Of a DNA stretch of 64,000 bases, positions 1 to 10,987 are shown one piece after another. The notes under the pieces were generated by a model. It ran no database searches. It saw nothing but the letters and a program-made list of their open reading frames with translations, and was not told the DNA's origin. The stretch spans positions 1-64,000 of the forward strand of contig RPFO01001343.1 in assembly GCA_009746045.1 (NCBI GenBank), read 5' to 3'. Origin of the DNA: Mesostigma viride. Taxonomy: Eukaryota > Streptophyta > Mesostigmatophyceae > Mesostigmatales > Mesostigmataceae. Positions within the stretch are counted from its first letter, which is position 1, and every line of letters starts with the position of its first letter. The position numbers were made by a program, and so were the translations under genes.

Positions 1-335
1 TGGAGAGGGTGGGAGGAGAAGGAGAGGCTGGAGAAGGCGGAGAGGGAGGAGGAGGAGAGGGAGTACAAGGAGAAAAAGGCTGCCCAGGAGAAGGAGCACA
101 GGATCCTGGTGGCGAAGCAGAAGGAGGAGGCGAAGAAGAAGACGGAGGCGGCAGCGAAGGAATTCTTGCGGAGGAGGCCGCTCTTTTTTTGCAGATGCGA
201 CAGGAGAGGATGAAGGCGGAAGAGGCCGCGAGGAGATGGAGGAGGAGGGAGGAGGCTGCGAAGGCAGTTGAGGGGGAGAAGGACGAGAACGGGAGCCCAC
301 CCCTTCTTCACGAAGGATTTTCAGTCGATTATCAG
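1..335 (+). CDS. Exon 1 (partial) of the unknown gene: E/G/K-rich coiled coil
   Basis: Open from the window edge to a GTATGT donor at 336, ending phase 0 after a CAG codon. The encoded stretch begins glycine/glutamate rich, then becomes a charged helix of the type MRQERMKAEEAARRWRRREE, which should form a coiled coil. There is no convincing initiator ATG, so the gene probably starts upstream of the window. Confidence 0.55.
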
Positions 336-3300
336 GTATGTTTATTAATGTGAGACGTACATTTTTCAGATGGCTTGAACGGCGTGTGTGTATCGTAGAA
401 AGGGTGGGATTTTATGTCATACATTGATCGTAAGGGTCTAGCTGCGGAGAGACGTTGACCTAGGAGTTAAGGTTGTTGACGACGACGATGTGTGGCCTTT
501 TTTTTACTCTTGTTGTCTGCAGCCCGACACGCTGGCCATTCTGAAACAGTACCTGGCTCAGGCTGAGTCTGAGTCTGGGGTGAGTCGTAAAGCCGAAAAG
601 GGCTTGAGAGGCTTGATCCGCTTTCTTTCGGCCGAGATAGCGTTTGCAGAGAAGTCCGGTGTCGTCGACCCGAGTGTCCTCCAGTCAGAACATAATTTGG
701 AAGAACGACCGCCTGGGCCGCTTGCATTGTTCGGAGCCACACTGCGAGCCATTCATGGGAAGAGGGTCGTTGGTGACGACATTATGAGGTTTTGAAGATC
801 GCGCAGTCGTGCATCCTTAATCTGAAGGAGGATGTCGGACGTTACTTTCCCCGTCGTGCTTTAATATGGTCGACGCTCTTTGATGAGGTTGAAAAGTTCG
901 AGGTCCACATTGGCTTCACATGCATCGAGGCTTCCTATATGGAAACCTTGAAAACCACTGCGTTGCATCAGCTCTTTAAACTCATGACTGGAGATATGAG
1001 AGCGGATTCGAGGGCTTCACTGTCGGAAGATGAAGTGTTTGATATTGTCAGGCAAGGATTTGTTGACACGTCCAACAGTGACTTTATCGTAATTGTGCCG
1101 GGAAGAATGAATGACGTAGGAGGATTGGAGGAGCGCGCACATGAAGTGATCGCGCATTTGGACATGGCAAGAGACCACTTACTGCAATCTTTTGTTAAGT
1201 GGCGGACTGACTTTCTTGTCAGCCCGGACGCCAGCCTTTCGCGGGAAGCGGTCGCTTTCTTTTTGGATTGGGCTGGACAGGTGATCCAAAGTTTCCGGCA
1301 CCGGGAGGACTTCCATGTTATTCAGACATATAAGCCATACCGGGAAGTCGTCCAGGAATGGTTGGATCAAATCTCGTTGGTTGATTGTCTCCAGAGTATC
1401 CGAACCAAGACAGACACGGAGTGGTCTGATTTAGAGGCGGGAGGCCATTGGCAGTCCCTCGAGTTGTTCTTCGAGGCGGAATTGAGGCGGCAACTGGAAA
1501 AGGAGAGAGCCCATCAAGTGCCGATATGGCCTTTGGGGAAGATTTTGAGGAGGTGGAAGTTCTACGTTTCGGTACGTTAACTTGCCGATATCGTTTATCG
1601 ATTTGGGTTGTTTCCATTCCCTGAATAGGGCTCTATATGCTGACCAACCTTCATGGTTTGTCCTGTCATATCATGCAGGGGGGCTCCATGCCAGGGGACG
1701 TATCGGAGGATTTACCTAATTTGTCAGACTTGGTTGATAAGGTGGGTGCTTGTCCGTCGAGTTTCCACGAGCATCTTACATGGGGTCTAGCTGCAGGTAG
1801 ACCCTCACCCTTTTATTGAGACTGACATGTTCGGCTAATTTCAACGGTGCCCCCAACCAATCTGTTGTCTTTTTTCAGGGGGCGGCTGCGGCGATGGCTG
1901 TTGACAGTGCTGGTATTTGGTCTGGACTCGAGATGGAAATGGTAAGCATTAAACGATATCCGGATGTCTGCATTTCGCCTGAAGTTTTAGTGAGCGCATT
2001 ATGCGAAATATACAAATGTCGACTAATTTTGATTTCCAATGAGCTGTCGTATTCGGTGTTGACAGGCGGGGGGTTTGGCCTCAGCAGGCGCTGCCGGAGA
2101 GGAAGAAAACGCTGGAGGAGATGAGGATGGGGGGGATGAAAACGCTGGAGGAGATGAGGATGGGGGAGACGCTGAGGGAGAAGTGGCTGTGCAGGTACGT
2201 TCATCCGCCGCGAGTTCGTGTGATTTTTTTCGTGCTGAGGGGTATCTCCGCAGAGAGACGATGGTGCAACAATCGAACTGAGGTCAAGTCCCTTCTTGTT
2301 CGTTTTTTTTTGTCATGCAGGCGGGGGCTGTCGCTGGGGGTACTGCGGGGGGGAAGGCGGCGAAGCCTCCATTGACTGAGCATGAAAGGGAAAAGCTGGA
2401 TTCCCGCAAGAAGGTTGCGAAGGATCATATTATTGCTGTTGGCCTGATCATGCTTAAGTCTCCGCCCGATGGCGTCGATTCGGAGGGACCTGCGGGGTCC
2501 GAGTTTCGCAAGTACCTGACACGACTTGAGGCGGAAGTCGATGCCGATTTCGATACGGAGGTGTTGGGTGACGCTACCTTTAAGAGTGAATTGGCATATG
2601 AATTCGCAAATCTGGTGAAGTCGAAAGCCACCAAGAATTTCAAGTGGCAGCCTAAGGAGTACTCAGAGGCAAAGGTTGACAAGATCGAGAAATTCATGAA
2701 GGCTGATTTTCGTCGTCGGGCCGCTGAGGGAAAAAGGGCGCTGAATGCGGTGGCAAAGGCCAACAGTAAGAAGAACGCGGAGGCGAAGGCGGCGGAGAAG
2801 GAGGCGAAGAAGGCGGAGAAGGAGAAGGCTAAGGAGGCCAAGAAGCAGCAGAAAACTGGACAGGTACGATTGTTGTGAAAATTTAGACCTCTCGCTGCGG
2901 GTAGACGCTGACCGGCTGCGGGACTTGGTGTTTAGTGTCAGTAAGGTATTATTCCAACAGAACTTTGTTCGTCCCTGAACAGGATGTCGTGGTCGGCCTA
3001 AAGATTACTGACTTGAGCAAATCCTGCGGTCCTTTTCGATTTTTTACTTCAGGATGACGGGGGGGACGAAGACGCCACGGTGGAGAAGAAGTTACCTGGT
3101 CATGACGCCGTGTTCGCGCTGGTGAAGGATATGCTCAAGTACTGCTCGAGTAGGCGGATGGCGGACGTCGATGACCTGCCAAACTGGCCCGAGTTCTCCC
3201 CCTTTCTTGAGCTGCTCCGGTCACTCAACAAGCTTTTTAAGGAGGGGGTGCTCACGAGCAGTGGGAACCCGGACACCGACCCTATCATTGAAAGCTGGAA

Positions 3301-6300
3301 GCCTTCGAAAAAGGTCGACTCGAACAAGGAGGTCAGGGACCAGAACATCCGGAAGGCCAATTCTCTCAGGGAAACGCGTTGGATTCGGCCGGCCGATTTT
3401 AAGCAGACCGGATGTTTCAGTATGCGGATCCAGACGGTCAACGCGCTTATTTTGCCAGAGGCTTTGAGGCAGCGGCGTTTAAACCTTGAAACCATTAAGG
3501 AGAACGGCCGCATTCTCCTCAATGCGCGGGACAACGCCTTGCACTTCAAGGTTGTTGTCCCGGTCTGGCAGTTCCCTTTCCAGGCGCTTGCCGAATCTCA
3601 ACCTGACCTGTTCGACAAGCAAATCTTGTGCATGCCGGATTTCGTCAAGTGGCTGAAGCATTCACCACGGCGCCAAGATTGACGCGGAGGATGTGGGGTC
3701 CAGGTACTTCCGGCCCCTTTCGGATACTGAAGTCGACGTGTGGCTTAACACGGAGTCCACCACCTCTTTCCTCGCGAGAGGACTTGAGTGGCGTACCTAC
3801 GCCAGGGTGGACGAGGTGGAAGCAGTTTTGCCTCAGGAGATCGAGGGCAGTCGGCAAGTTTTCAACCTGCTGTGCAATACTGCGATGAAGTCCTACGATC
3901 CGAAATTTTTTGAGGAACGGGTACCGGTACCGTATCTGGTTCTCCGGTACGCGGTGGTGGATGGGAACCACTACTTTAAGGGGTTAAAGTCGTTTCTCAG
4001 GGGGCCGGATGGCGGGTGGGGAGAGGTTCGGGCAATGATGTGCGAGGGTGGGGCGGAGTCCAATTTCGCAAATACTCCTAAGGAGGCGGAGCACGCCTTC
4101 CAGGACCTGTTGCGGAAATTCCGTGGTGGTTACATGGGTACGAACGTCATTCTTCTCAAGGGTGGCGACCTGCTCCCGTCGTGGAGTGAGCTGCGAAATC
4201 TACCTAAGGCAAAAGAAGATGTAAGCTATCTATTTTGGCAGGGTCTAGCTGCGGGTAGACCCTCGGAATTTTCGTGGTTGTTTTTTGTGTGCGCTTCAAG
4301 TTTTTTGCGAGGGTCTCGCTGCAGCTAGACCCTCTCCTTTTTTTTGTTGGAATTTTCGTTGCGTATTGTCGGCCGTTTCTTTTTCGAATTTTGTTAGGGT
4401 CTATCCGCAGCTATACCCCTCGCCTTTTATGACTGAGTTTTGTCGTTGCTCGCTCGATGTTAATTGATGTCGCAGGCGGTGCTGACCGGCAAGCTGGAGA
4501 AGCTGTTCGACATCGCCAAGGGGGCGAATTCGGAGGACTTAGCCGTGGCGGATCGTACGCTGGGCCAGGCGTTGCTTGACGTGTGGAACTACAACAAGCT
4601 ATATCTATACGGCAAAGTCACGCGTGGGAAGGGCCACTATATTGCGGATGGCCACTACACCAATCTGCTCACGTACATCCTCCCGGCTATGCGGCAAGCG
4701 GGGGGAAGGGAAGGGAATGTGGAGCCGGCAGCGGTGGATGTACACGAGGAGGAAGCAGAAGGAAAGAAAAAGCCGGCCCACAGCATTGCTTCAGTGCATT
4801 CCGCTTACAGTCGCACGCTGGCCAACACGTTTCTCCGTCTGACACAGGAGCAGACTGATGATCCTGCCTCAACGAAACCCGCGCCTGAGGAGGTGATGAT
4901 GCAAAGGTGCAAATTCGCCAATGCAGAGGGGGAGAAGAAAGGCCAGAAGGTCTCTTGGACTTCTTTCAGGAACTTGGCCAGCCTTCCTATGATGGACGCC
5001 GTGATCGATTGCATCATGAGCTGCCAGGTTGGACCGGAAAAGCTCACCAAGTTGGTGGAGATCGCCAAGGATGTGCTGGAGTGCCTGCGGCTGACCATTT
5101 GCGCCAGATTCAAGGAGGATGTGACGCTGGAAGCGCAATGCAAGGACGCAAATGGCAAGGAGTTTGTGGCGTCTCATATTTTCGAACTCGTCTTCAATCT
5201 CCATCCTCTCGCTCGGCCGGTCGGCAGGAAGGAGATTGTGGCCAGATACCGGGAATTTTGGGATGTGGCCGTCATCATAACGAGGAACATCGCCTACCTT
5301 CTTAAAGCCAAAAAACACGCCGCACATCTGAGGATTCCGAGAAAGGATATCAGTAATGGCAAGATCGACTTTCAGGAGATTCTGCTAAAAGAGAGCGAGG
5401 ACAAGACGGTGGGTTTGGCACTTTTGGCTCCGGAAGCGTTCAGGAAGTACGCTCCAAAAGTTGGATTACTCGAAGGGGGGTGAAGGAGGCGGCGATGAAG
5501 GGGCCGGTGAAGGGGCTGGAGAAGGGGAAGGGGAAGGGGAAGGGGAAGGAGACGGAGGCGAAGAAGGAGGAGGAGGCGAAGGAGGAGGAGGAGTGGGACG
5601 TGAAGTATGAGTGGCAGAGTGTGGACTGGGGCCGTCGCCGGGTCTGGTTTTGCTGTCAGGCTAGACGGTGATGATGATGACAAGTCGCTCGTCAAGCAGG
5701 TGGCAGGCGAGGTTGCCTCAGCTTCAGCCCGCCCCTTTCCCTTGGGCAGGTCCCTTCCGTGCCTGAGCCTGCTGAACTTGGCGAACATTTGGGGTGATAA
5801 GTGGAGTAACTTTCAGAGAGGTGGTGGGCGTTCGGTCCTTGCCCGAAGCTTCGGACATTCCCCAACCGGGCGGGATGTACGATAATGTGCTGAAGGCTTG
5901 CGCCCACGACTTTTTCTCCAGGTTCGAACCGATGGTGATCGTGTTTGGTACCGAGACGGAGATTAAGGGGTTTCAAGAGATAGTGGAAAGGATCGGGAAA
6001 GGGAGTGAATTGTGGGAGCGGCTTGAACAGGGGGAAGGTGATGGGGGGCCTAGGCTCGGAAGGGCGAAGAAGCGAAAAGCTTCCCACGAAGCTGGGGGAT
6101 CGTCCGCCGTGGTGGAGAGGGATGACCAACAGTTGTTGGAGGGAGGGGATGGAGGGGATGGAGGTCCGGCAGGAGGGTCTAACCGCGGAGAGACCCCCGT
6201 CGAGGTCAGAACGCAGCAGGCCGAACAGAGACGGGGCCTGAAGGTGATTCGGATCCGCCTGCGGCGAAGAAGCCCGCTTCTCAAGTGACTCGACGGGCAG

Positions 6301-7655
6301 TCGTGTCACTTGTTGAGGATGATGGAGGTGGGCCTTCCAAGCCTGCCGCGTCGCAGCCCGTTTTTCAGGTTCCGAAGAAGCAGCTTCGGGTTCCCCCGGC
6401 GACTCTGCCCACCCCGGCGCCTCTGCCCAGTTCTCAGGTACCGAAGAAGCAGCTTCGGGTTCCCCCGCCGACTCTGGCCATTTCTCAGGTACCGAAGAAG
6501 CAGCTTCGTAAGCCAGTTGTGGCAGTGGCTGATTCGGACGACGATGCTGAGGAGGAGGAGGAGGAGGAGGACGACGATGCTGAGGAGGAGGAGGGGGAGG
6601 AGGAGGAGGAGGAGGAGGAGGAGCAGCACGTTGCTACCAAGAAATCCGCCAAGGGTGGGAAGGCTGCGGAGCACGTTGCTTCCAAGAAATCGGCCAAGGT
6701 GGGGAAGCCTCCCAAGCCTGCCCTGCCTCAGAAACGGCGTCGAAAAGCAGTTGTGCTTTCAGATTCGGACGATGAGGAGGAGAAGGAGGAGGAGGATGGC
6801 GGCGGAGAGGAGGAGGACGGGGGAAAGGAGCGCGTTGCTTCCAAGAAGTTACCCAAGACCGCGAAGACTGCCAAGGTTGCCGAGCCCGCCAAACCCGCCC
6901 CGGCGCCTGCCCCCCACCCCCAGACGGGGTCTACCTGCGAGCAGAGGTCGAAGGAAAAGGCCAAAAAGGGTAAGAAAAAATCTGCGAGTGAATTCTGGTA
7001 TGTAGAGTGTTTTGATTTTTCACGGTTGGCAGTCCGATTTCTACTAACTCGATTTTAGTCATGCGTTGATGGCATGATCGGTTTGCTCGCAGGTAATGAG
7101 GATGTGGAGCAGTTACTTCGCTTGGCTAATGTGGCGGTGGGCTTCGGACCAGCGGCTGTACATGCTGACACTTCCGGACGGGAGGAGCCTAAGGGGGCGG
7201 AAGACAGTCAGGCGGGCGATGAGGATGATGACAAGCCCACGTTGGAAATGAGACTTATGGACGGGGAAATGGGGTTCGGAGCACCAGAGGCCTTTTGGTG
7301 TGATGGGTGGACTTTAGCCATTATGCAAGCAGGGAACAAGGATACGGCTACGCCAATGTATGCCAAGCTAGAAGACGTCATGCTTTATGGGCAGGTGTCT
7401 GGATACGACACCAAGTGGAGGGACGTCGCATTTAAGTTTTTCGCTGAGGGGGAGAAGGGAGGGAAGTTGAAGAACAAGTTGTGGTGGATGCCGCTGGACT
7501 ACGCGATGAAGGTGGTAAAGCTGACGGATGGCAAGAGCTGGAAGGATGTGGAAGTCTGGGCGCCTGCAAAGGAGATCGATAAGAAGAGGAGGAACTCGAA
7601 AACGGAACAGCAGATCGCGGAAGCGAAATTACGGAAGAGGCCCTCGAAAGTGTGA
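1..7655 (+). CDS. Large multi-exon gene of unknown function, 5' end outside the window
   Basis: I do not recognise this gene. Exons inferred from open frames joined at GT/AG sites are 1-335, 523-1571, 1679-1741, 1879-1941, 2066-2194, 2321-2863, 3053-4220, 4476-about 6969 and about 7059 or 7093-7655 (TGA at 7653-7655). The first seven introns (336-522, 1572-1678, 1742-1878, 1942-2065, 2195-2320, 2864-3052, 4221-4475) are all phase 0 and lie between a CAG, TCG, AAG, ATG or GAT codon and a pyrimidine-rich YAG. The product would be about 2,100 residues: charged E/K/G/D-rich linkers alternating with ordinary globular segments. Five single-base frame breaks interrupt it (about 790, 3659, 5478, 5789, 6234). 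It could be a host gene or the coding part of an unclassified mobile element. Nothing in it points to a polymerase, transposase or kinase. Confidence 0.6.
523..1571 (+). CDS. Exon 2 of the unknown gene, with a frame break near 790
   Basis: Acceptor TGTCTGCAG at 514-522, donor GTACGT at 1572. The first frame (PDTLAILKQYL...) stops at TGA 793-795. The following frame is open without interruption to the donor. One extra T in the TTTT run at 790-793 would join them, so this looks like a one-base deletion. The second part, about 260 residues, is an ordinary mixed hydrophobic/charged globular sequence containing FIVIVPGRMNDVGG and a C-terminal basic stretch. No family is recognised. Confidence 0.5.
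1679..2194 (+). CDS. Exons 3-5 of the unknown gene: three small phase-0 exons
   Basis: Exon 3 (1679-1741) and exon 4 (1879-1941) are both exactly 63 nt. Exon 5 (2066-2194) is 129 nt and encodes two tandem copies of an acidic module, ENAGGDEDGGD. Donors are GTGGGT, GTAAGC and GTACGT. Acceptors are ATGCAG, TTTCAG and GACAG. Each exon begins and ends on a codon boundary, so any of them could be skipped without changing frame. Intron 1742-1878 carries a near-perfect palindrome described separately. Confidence 0.45.
1783..1804. repeat. Intronic palindrome GGGTCTA..TAGACCC
   Basis: A 22 nt near-perfect dyad in intron 1742-1878: arms GGGTCTA and TAGACCC around a GCTGCAGG core with a central PstI-like CTGCAG. 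Related copies occur in other introns of the same gene and were not seen elsewhere in the window. Confidence 0.7.
2321..2863 (+). CDS. Exon 6 of the unknown gene: globular segment plus lysine/alanine helix
   Basis: Acceptor TTTTTTTGTCATGCAG ends at 2320 and donor GTACGA starts at 2864; 181 codons in phase 0. The first two thirds look globular (LTEHEREKLDSRKKVAKDHI, FRKYLTRLEAEVDADF). The last third is a long K/A/E-rich helix (KAAEKEAKKAEKEKAKEAKK) resembling a single alpha helix or coiled coil. No family is recognised. Confidence 0.55.
3053..4220 (+). CDS. Exon 7 of the unknown gene, with a frame break near 3659
   Basis: Acceptor TTTTTTACTTCAG ends at 3052 and donor GTAAGC starts at 4221. 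An acidic lead-in (DDGGDEDATVEKK) is followed by a globular region that stops at 3680-3682. The downstream frame, which includes GSRYFRPLSDTEVDVWLN and RGGYMGTNVILLKGGDLLPS, becomes continuous if one base near 3659 is removed. The domain from about 3690 to 4190 is rich in aromatic residues and looks well folded. No family is recognised. Confidence 0.5.
4241..4419. repeat. Three copies of the intronic palindrome in one intron
   Basis: Intron 4221-4475 holds copies at 4241-4262, 4311-4332 and 4397-4419. Arms vary between GGGTCTAGCTGC, GGGTCTCGCTGC and GGGTCTATCCGC, with matching right arms GGTAGACCC, GCTAGACCC and GCTATACCCC. Compensating changes are incomplete but both half-sites are retained. 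Each copy is followed by a T-rich stretch. Confidence 0.65.
4476..5480 (+). CDS. Exon 8, first part, of the unknown gene
   Basis: Acceptor GATGTCGCAG ends at 4475. The exon encodes about 335 residues without interruption (AVLTGKLEKLFDIAKG..., KDVLECLRLTICARFKED) and stops at TGA 5481 directly after a G6 run. Changing the run by one base continues the frame either into KEAAMKGPVKG (lysine rich) or into a GEGEGEGDGGEE-type acidic tract. Both compositions occur elsewhere in this gene, so I cannot choose. The body is helical and globular, with no recognised motif. Confidence 0.5.
5481..6969 (+). CDS. Exon 8, second part: globular block, SDSDDE repeats and QVPKKQLR repeats
   Basis: After a G/E/K-rich tract the frame ...PEPAELGEH stops at 5794-5796. 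One extra T at the T3 run 5788-5790 joins it to FGVISGVTFREVVGV. At 6233-6236 a G4 run would need a fifth G to join ...TQQAEQR to the frame GDSDPPAAKKPASQV. From 6360 there are three near-identical copies of VPKKQLR, then long acidic runs (6530-6640, 6770-6830) alternating with KKSAKGGK or KKSAKVGK, like a nuclear, nucleolin- or SURF-type disordered tail. This is composition only and does not show function. Confidence 0.45.
6175..6197. repeat. Copy of the palindrome at a frame switch
   Basis: The dyad GGGTCTAACCGC..GAGAGACCC lies where the coding frame of the unknown gene changes. This raises the alternative that about 6164-6230 is a very short intron rather than coding sequence with a frameshift at 6233. 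Weaker half copies occur at 434-454 and 2239-2260. Confidence 0.4.
7059..7655 (+). CDS. Last exon of the unknown gene
   Basis: Two splices are possible: donor GTAGAG at 7002 with acceptor TTTTAG ending at 7058 (phase 0, preceded by a good CTAAC branch point at about 7043), or donor GTAAGA at 6970 with acceptor CTCGCAG ending at 7092 (phase 1). Both keep the frame GNEDVEQLLRLANVAVGFG. An acidic linker is followed by a compact domain (FWCDGWTLAIMQAGN, MLYGQVSGYDTKWRDVAFKF, WWMPLDYAMKVV) and a basic C-terminus. The stop is TGA at 7653-7655. No family is recognised. Confidence 0.5.
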   Translation, partial: SCVDGMIGLLAGNEDVEQLLRLANVAVGFGPAAVHADTSGREEPKGAEDSQAGDEDDDKPTLEMRLMDGEMGFGAPEAFWCDGWTLAIMQAGNKDTATPMYAKLEDVMLYGQVSGYDTKWRDVAFKFFAEGEKGGKLKNKLWWMPLDYAMKVVKLTDGKSWKDVEVWAPAKEIDKKRRNSKTEQQIAEAKLRKRPSKV

Positions 7656-8176
7656 GGGAAAGTTAGCACTTGGACATGCGCTGGCAATGCTCGTCCTATG
7701 GTTAATACAAAGGTTAGGATGATGTCGAGTCTCTCCACGTAAAATTTACATGAATTACTAACTTTCAAGCCTCTCGATGTGGAATGTACGCTCAAATTGA
7801 CATGAATTAAGCATTATGACACCAAATTAGCTCGAAAATACGCGATCGGACGCCAAATTCGCGCGAAAAAAAGATATCGGACGATTGAAACTAGCGTTTT
7901 TTTCTTGCAAAATGCGCCAAAAATGACCCCATTCCGCGTGGGACCACCACGGGCTGTGGGCCATGGTTGGAGCATTGCTGATGGCGGTCCTCTCCCTGGG
8001 TCTGAGCTTCTGATCAAGCTAGTCAATCATAGCAAGCGTGCTACATGGAACCAGGCTAGCTAACCGAACAAGTTCAGTTTTAGAACTGGAGTCCGGGTCA
8101 GCAGTTGCTGCTCATCTGGAACTTGCATGAGGATATGTGAGTGTTACGGCCCTAACCCGTGTTTGGGCGTAACAAT
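7656..8176. other. Intergenic spacer
   Basis: AT-moderate DNA between the stop of the unknown gene and the Ty3-A LTR. It has no long open frame and no hairpin of note. A polyadenylation signal may lie in it, but I see no clear AATAAA. Confidence 0.5.
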
Positions 8177-10760
8177 TTGTAACAAGCAAAATTGATTTGT
8201 TGTTACATCCTTTGTTTTGTGAACGTTTGGCGTTTATTTGAGGACTTCTGGATCAGTATTGAGAAAGTTATGAGATTTCTAAGGCGGTGGTACTTGGAAC
8301 TTGGGCTTTGTCAACCGACTGTCAGGAGCCCTCATTGGTCGTGGCCTGATCCACGTGGGGCTATAGTTTGTTGGTCGGTACTACCAAGTCTTAAATGCTC
8401 CTTTGGGACTTTAGTGCTTACTACAGATCTAGGATCTCACGAATAGATTCTGCCAGGCTGTTTGTGGTGCTGTTCTGTTTTGTGTGACTAGGATGGATAC
8501 TAAGATCTTGTTTAGAATTCCATGATTCTGATTGGTTCATTTCAGGCTAAGGTTGAGGCATGTTCGACAAGCACGTCGATATCATGGACGTGGGGTCGCC
8601 ATTGTCACTACGTTGGTTTTGATCCATCATGGTATAATAAAGCTTGTCTTTGTTGTCCATTCATAAAGCTCTTTGGTACTAGACTACATGCAGTTCCACA
8701 GAAGGCGTCTAGGGCACACGCTTGTCGTTGTGTCTACAAGGGGTTGTGGTTCCTTTAAGGGGACGTGGCGCGCCAAAAAATTCGCAGTACCGTCCGTACG
8801 GTGTATAATGTGTGCCCGGACCGCTCAACCCTCGCGGAGGTGGCCATGGCGGCATGCCTTTATGCAATATTAATCGATATGGCACGTAAACAGCTAGAAA
8901 AAATGCTTGAATTTCGCAGAAGATTAGTTGATGACCTCATTTCATGGCGGAAAGTTTACGGTTTGCAATATCGCTCATTTCTCGAACGGCTACGGGCGCG
9001 GGGGTCCAGGATATAATTTCTCTTGCGGATCATGAAATTTAATGCAGGTTTACGGCAGCTATTGTGAGGCAACGTAGGCTCTAAAGAGCGATTATGAAGC
9101 TAGCTTAATGGTGTTGTAGAGTTTGTGCCGAAGCTTCCCGGTTTCTTTTACATTTCCGGCATTCAAGGTAAGAACCTACGCAGGCCTGCGCATGTCGCCT
9201 TCGACGTATTCACGGAAGGCGCACCTTCCTTGTTCGCCTGGTCAATGGATGATGTCTTTTATTGTTCGAGCTTGCGTGCCAGTTTATGCATGAAATATTT
9301 CCACGCAGGCAGGTGCATTAACGTCGGCCTTTCGCCTTTTTTTCGGGCAGTTTCCCCGCAGGAAGCGCTCCATTTCTTTCGGTTGCATCGTCAGATTCCT
9401 AGCAATTTCGTACAATTTCGTGTAGTTCATGGCTGGCATGATAAATGCGCCGAGGTCAAGTTGTTGGTAACGTGTTGACATTTGTTTTCCATAATCCTTT
9501 GGACATGAGCTTGCTCAGACGCTTTGTTATGTGCTGGATCTGACACGCCTGTTTTAGTAACGACATCCGGCATGTGCCTAGAGGCTAACAAGCTGGCATC
9601 AGCTTCTTAGCAAATTGCCATATTGGAAAGGAAGGTGAGAGTGGTTCTTTTGCTGGCCATACTGCATGAGTGGCATTGCATTAGATAGGTGTTTCCATTG
9701 CTTTCCTTGAGCTATAACCATTAAGACTTCCCTGCTATGTGTGCAGCAAGGCAAGCTGGATAGGATGTGAATGCTTGGCAGACAACATGTATGATTTGCT
9801 GCCAAGTTTGCAGGCTGCAGTTGCCTCTATTGCTTGGGCAGTCTTTCTAAGGTTTTTACACGTATACTTCCTGAGTTCTGGGCATAAATTTACATGGCAA
9901 CCTTGGGCTGAGCATAGTGTATGCTCTCTTGGTGCGTGTATGCCTAGCGATGGTGTTGCTATGCGCACGCTGGCAAGGCTGGCCATGCTGAGGGCAGGGG
10001 AGGGCAGATGAGGTGCCTAGCCTTTTCTTATGTTGTGTGATCGAGTTGTGCATGTTTTTTGGCTTCTTGGATGGAAAACATGATGTCTAGGTGGCCTTAT
10101 ACACAGAAAAACCTCATTTAGCGTATGTTCAGGTTTTAGCACGCAAAACCTTATAACTTGAGCTAGACTTGTCGGAATGACCTGGGACTTGGGCCACTGC
10201 TGTCCCCCTGTTAGCCGGATTTTCGCTTGATTTTGTGGCCTTATCTGAAGTGTTTATGATATGTTTATTGCCAATGTCCGGTAAAAAAAGACCTGTTTTG
10301 CGGGAAAATTAATAACTGTTCAAGGTTTTGCCATTTCCATGATGTAAATAGCTCAGCAATCTACACACTCAGGGAACTACAAATGGTTGATTTTTGGTTG
10401 CCAACAAATGTGTGCATTGGCTGGGGCATACCCAGCCCTAATTAGCGTCTTTTTCTATTTATAGCGCAATATTGGCGTATACTTGGGGGTAGTACCCCCA
10501 ACAAGTGCATGGACAACTCACAAGAGATTTAGTGCCCGCAATCATATTTCAGCATTGTGCAAATGAATTTCAAGTGTTATTACCATAGTTCAATTTTTAA
10601 GGGTTTTGGGGTGCCACCTCCCCTTAATCACGTCGCTGTGGAATCTTCACCTCAACGTTGCCTGGATACTTGAAGTTCTGTGACCCAAGAAGGCAACCCA
10701 GGTAAAAGATCTTTCGTATTGGACTATGGATGATGTTGATGATAATTTTTAGTTGTTACA
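8177..10760 (+). repeat. 5' LTR of Ty3-A, interrupted
   Basis: LTR sequence covers 8177-8758 and 10628-10760, beginning TGTAAC and ending GTTACA. It is about 715 bp without the insert, against 779 bp in Ty3-B, because Ty3-B has an extra 60-65 bp tandem unit. TATA-like ATAATAAAGC lies at 8633-8642. Confidence 0.85.
8759..10623. mobile_element. TTAA-flanked TIR element inside the LTR, 1865 bp
   Basis: Both borders abut TTAA (8755-8758 and 10624-10627). Removing the insert plus one TTAA restores an LTR that aligns base for base in length with Ty3-B. The ends are inverted: left GGGGACGTGGCGCGCCAAAA, right (reverse complement) GGGGAGGTGGCACCCCAAAA. TTAA duplication is known for the piggyBac and Kolobok superfamilies, and the AGGGG start is closer to Kolobok-like termini. 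The internal frames (up to about 117 codons at 9125-9478) show no DDE transposase I recognise, so it is probably non-autonomous. Confidence 0.75.
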
Positions 10761-10776
10761 TTGGTATCGGAGGATC
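10761..10776 (+). other. Primer-binding site of Ty3-A
   Basis: TTGGTATCGGAGG follows the LTR end directly. TGGTATC-GAG resembles the complement of the initiator tRNA-Met 3' end used by many plant LTR elements (TGGTATCAGAGC), with one or two differences. Confidence 0.6.
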
Positions 10777-10987
10777 TCTACTTTGGTGTTTCTCTTGAGG
10801 TCATAACCTTCCGGGTAGTACAATGTTGAACAGATGTCTGCCATCCAGGAAGAATGATGGAGTTGCGGCAAACTTCAGGTGATACAGAGAGAGACACATC
10901 CTGATGTGAATGTCTTGCTCTTTCTCACTGAAAGTCAGCCGTAACCGTGGTTCTACTAGGTAGACGATCGCGACTTCATGTGGTAGT

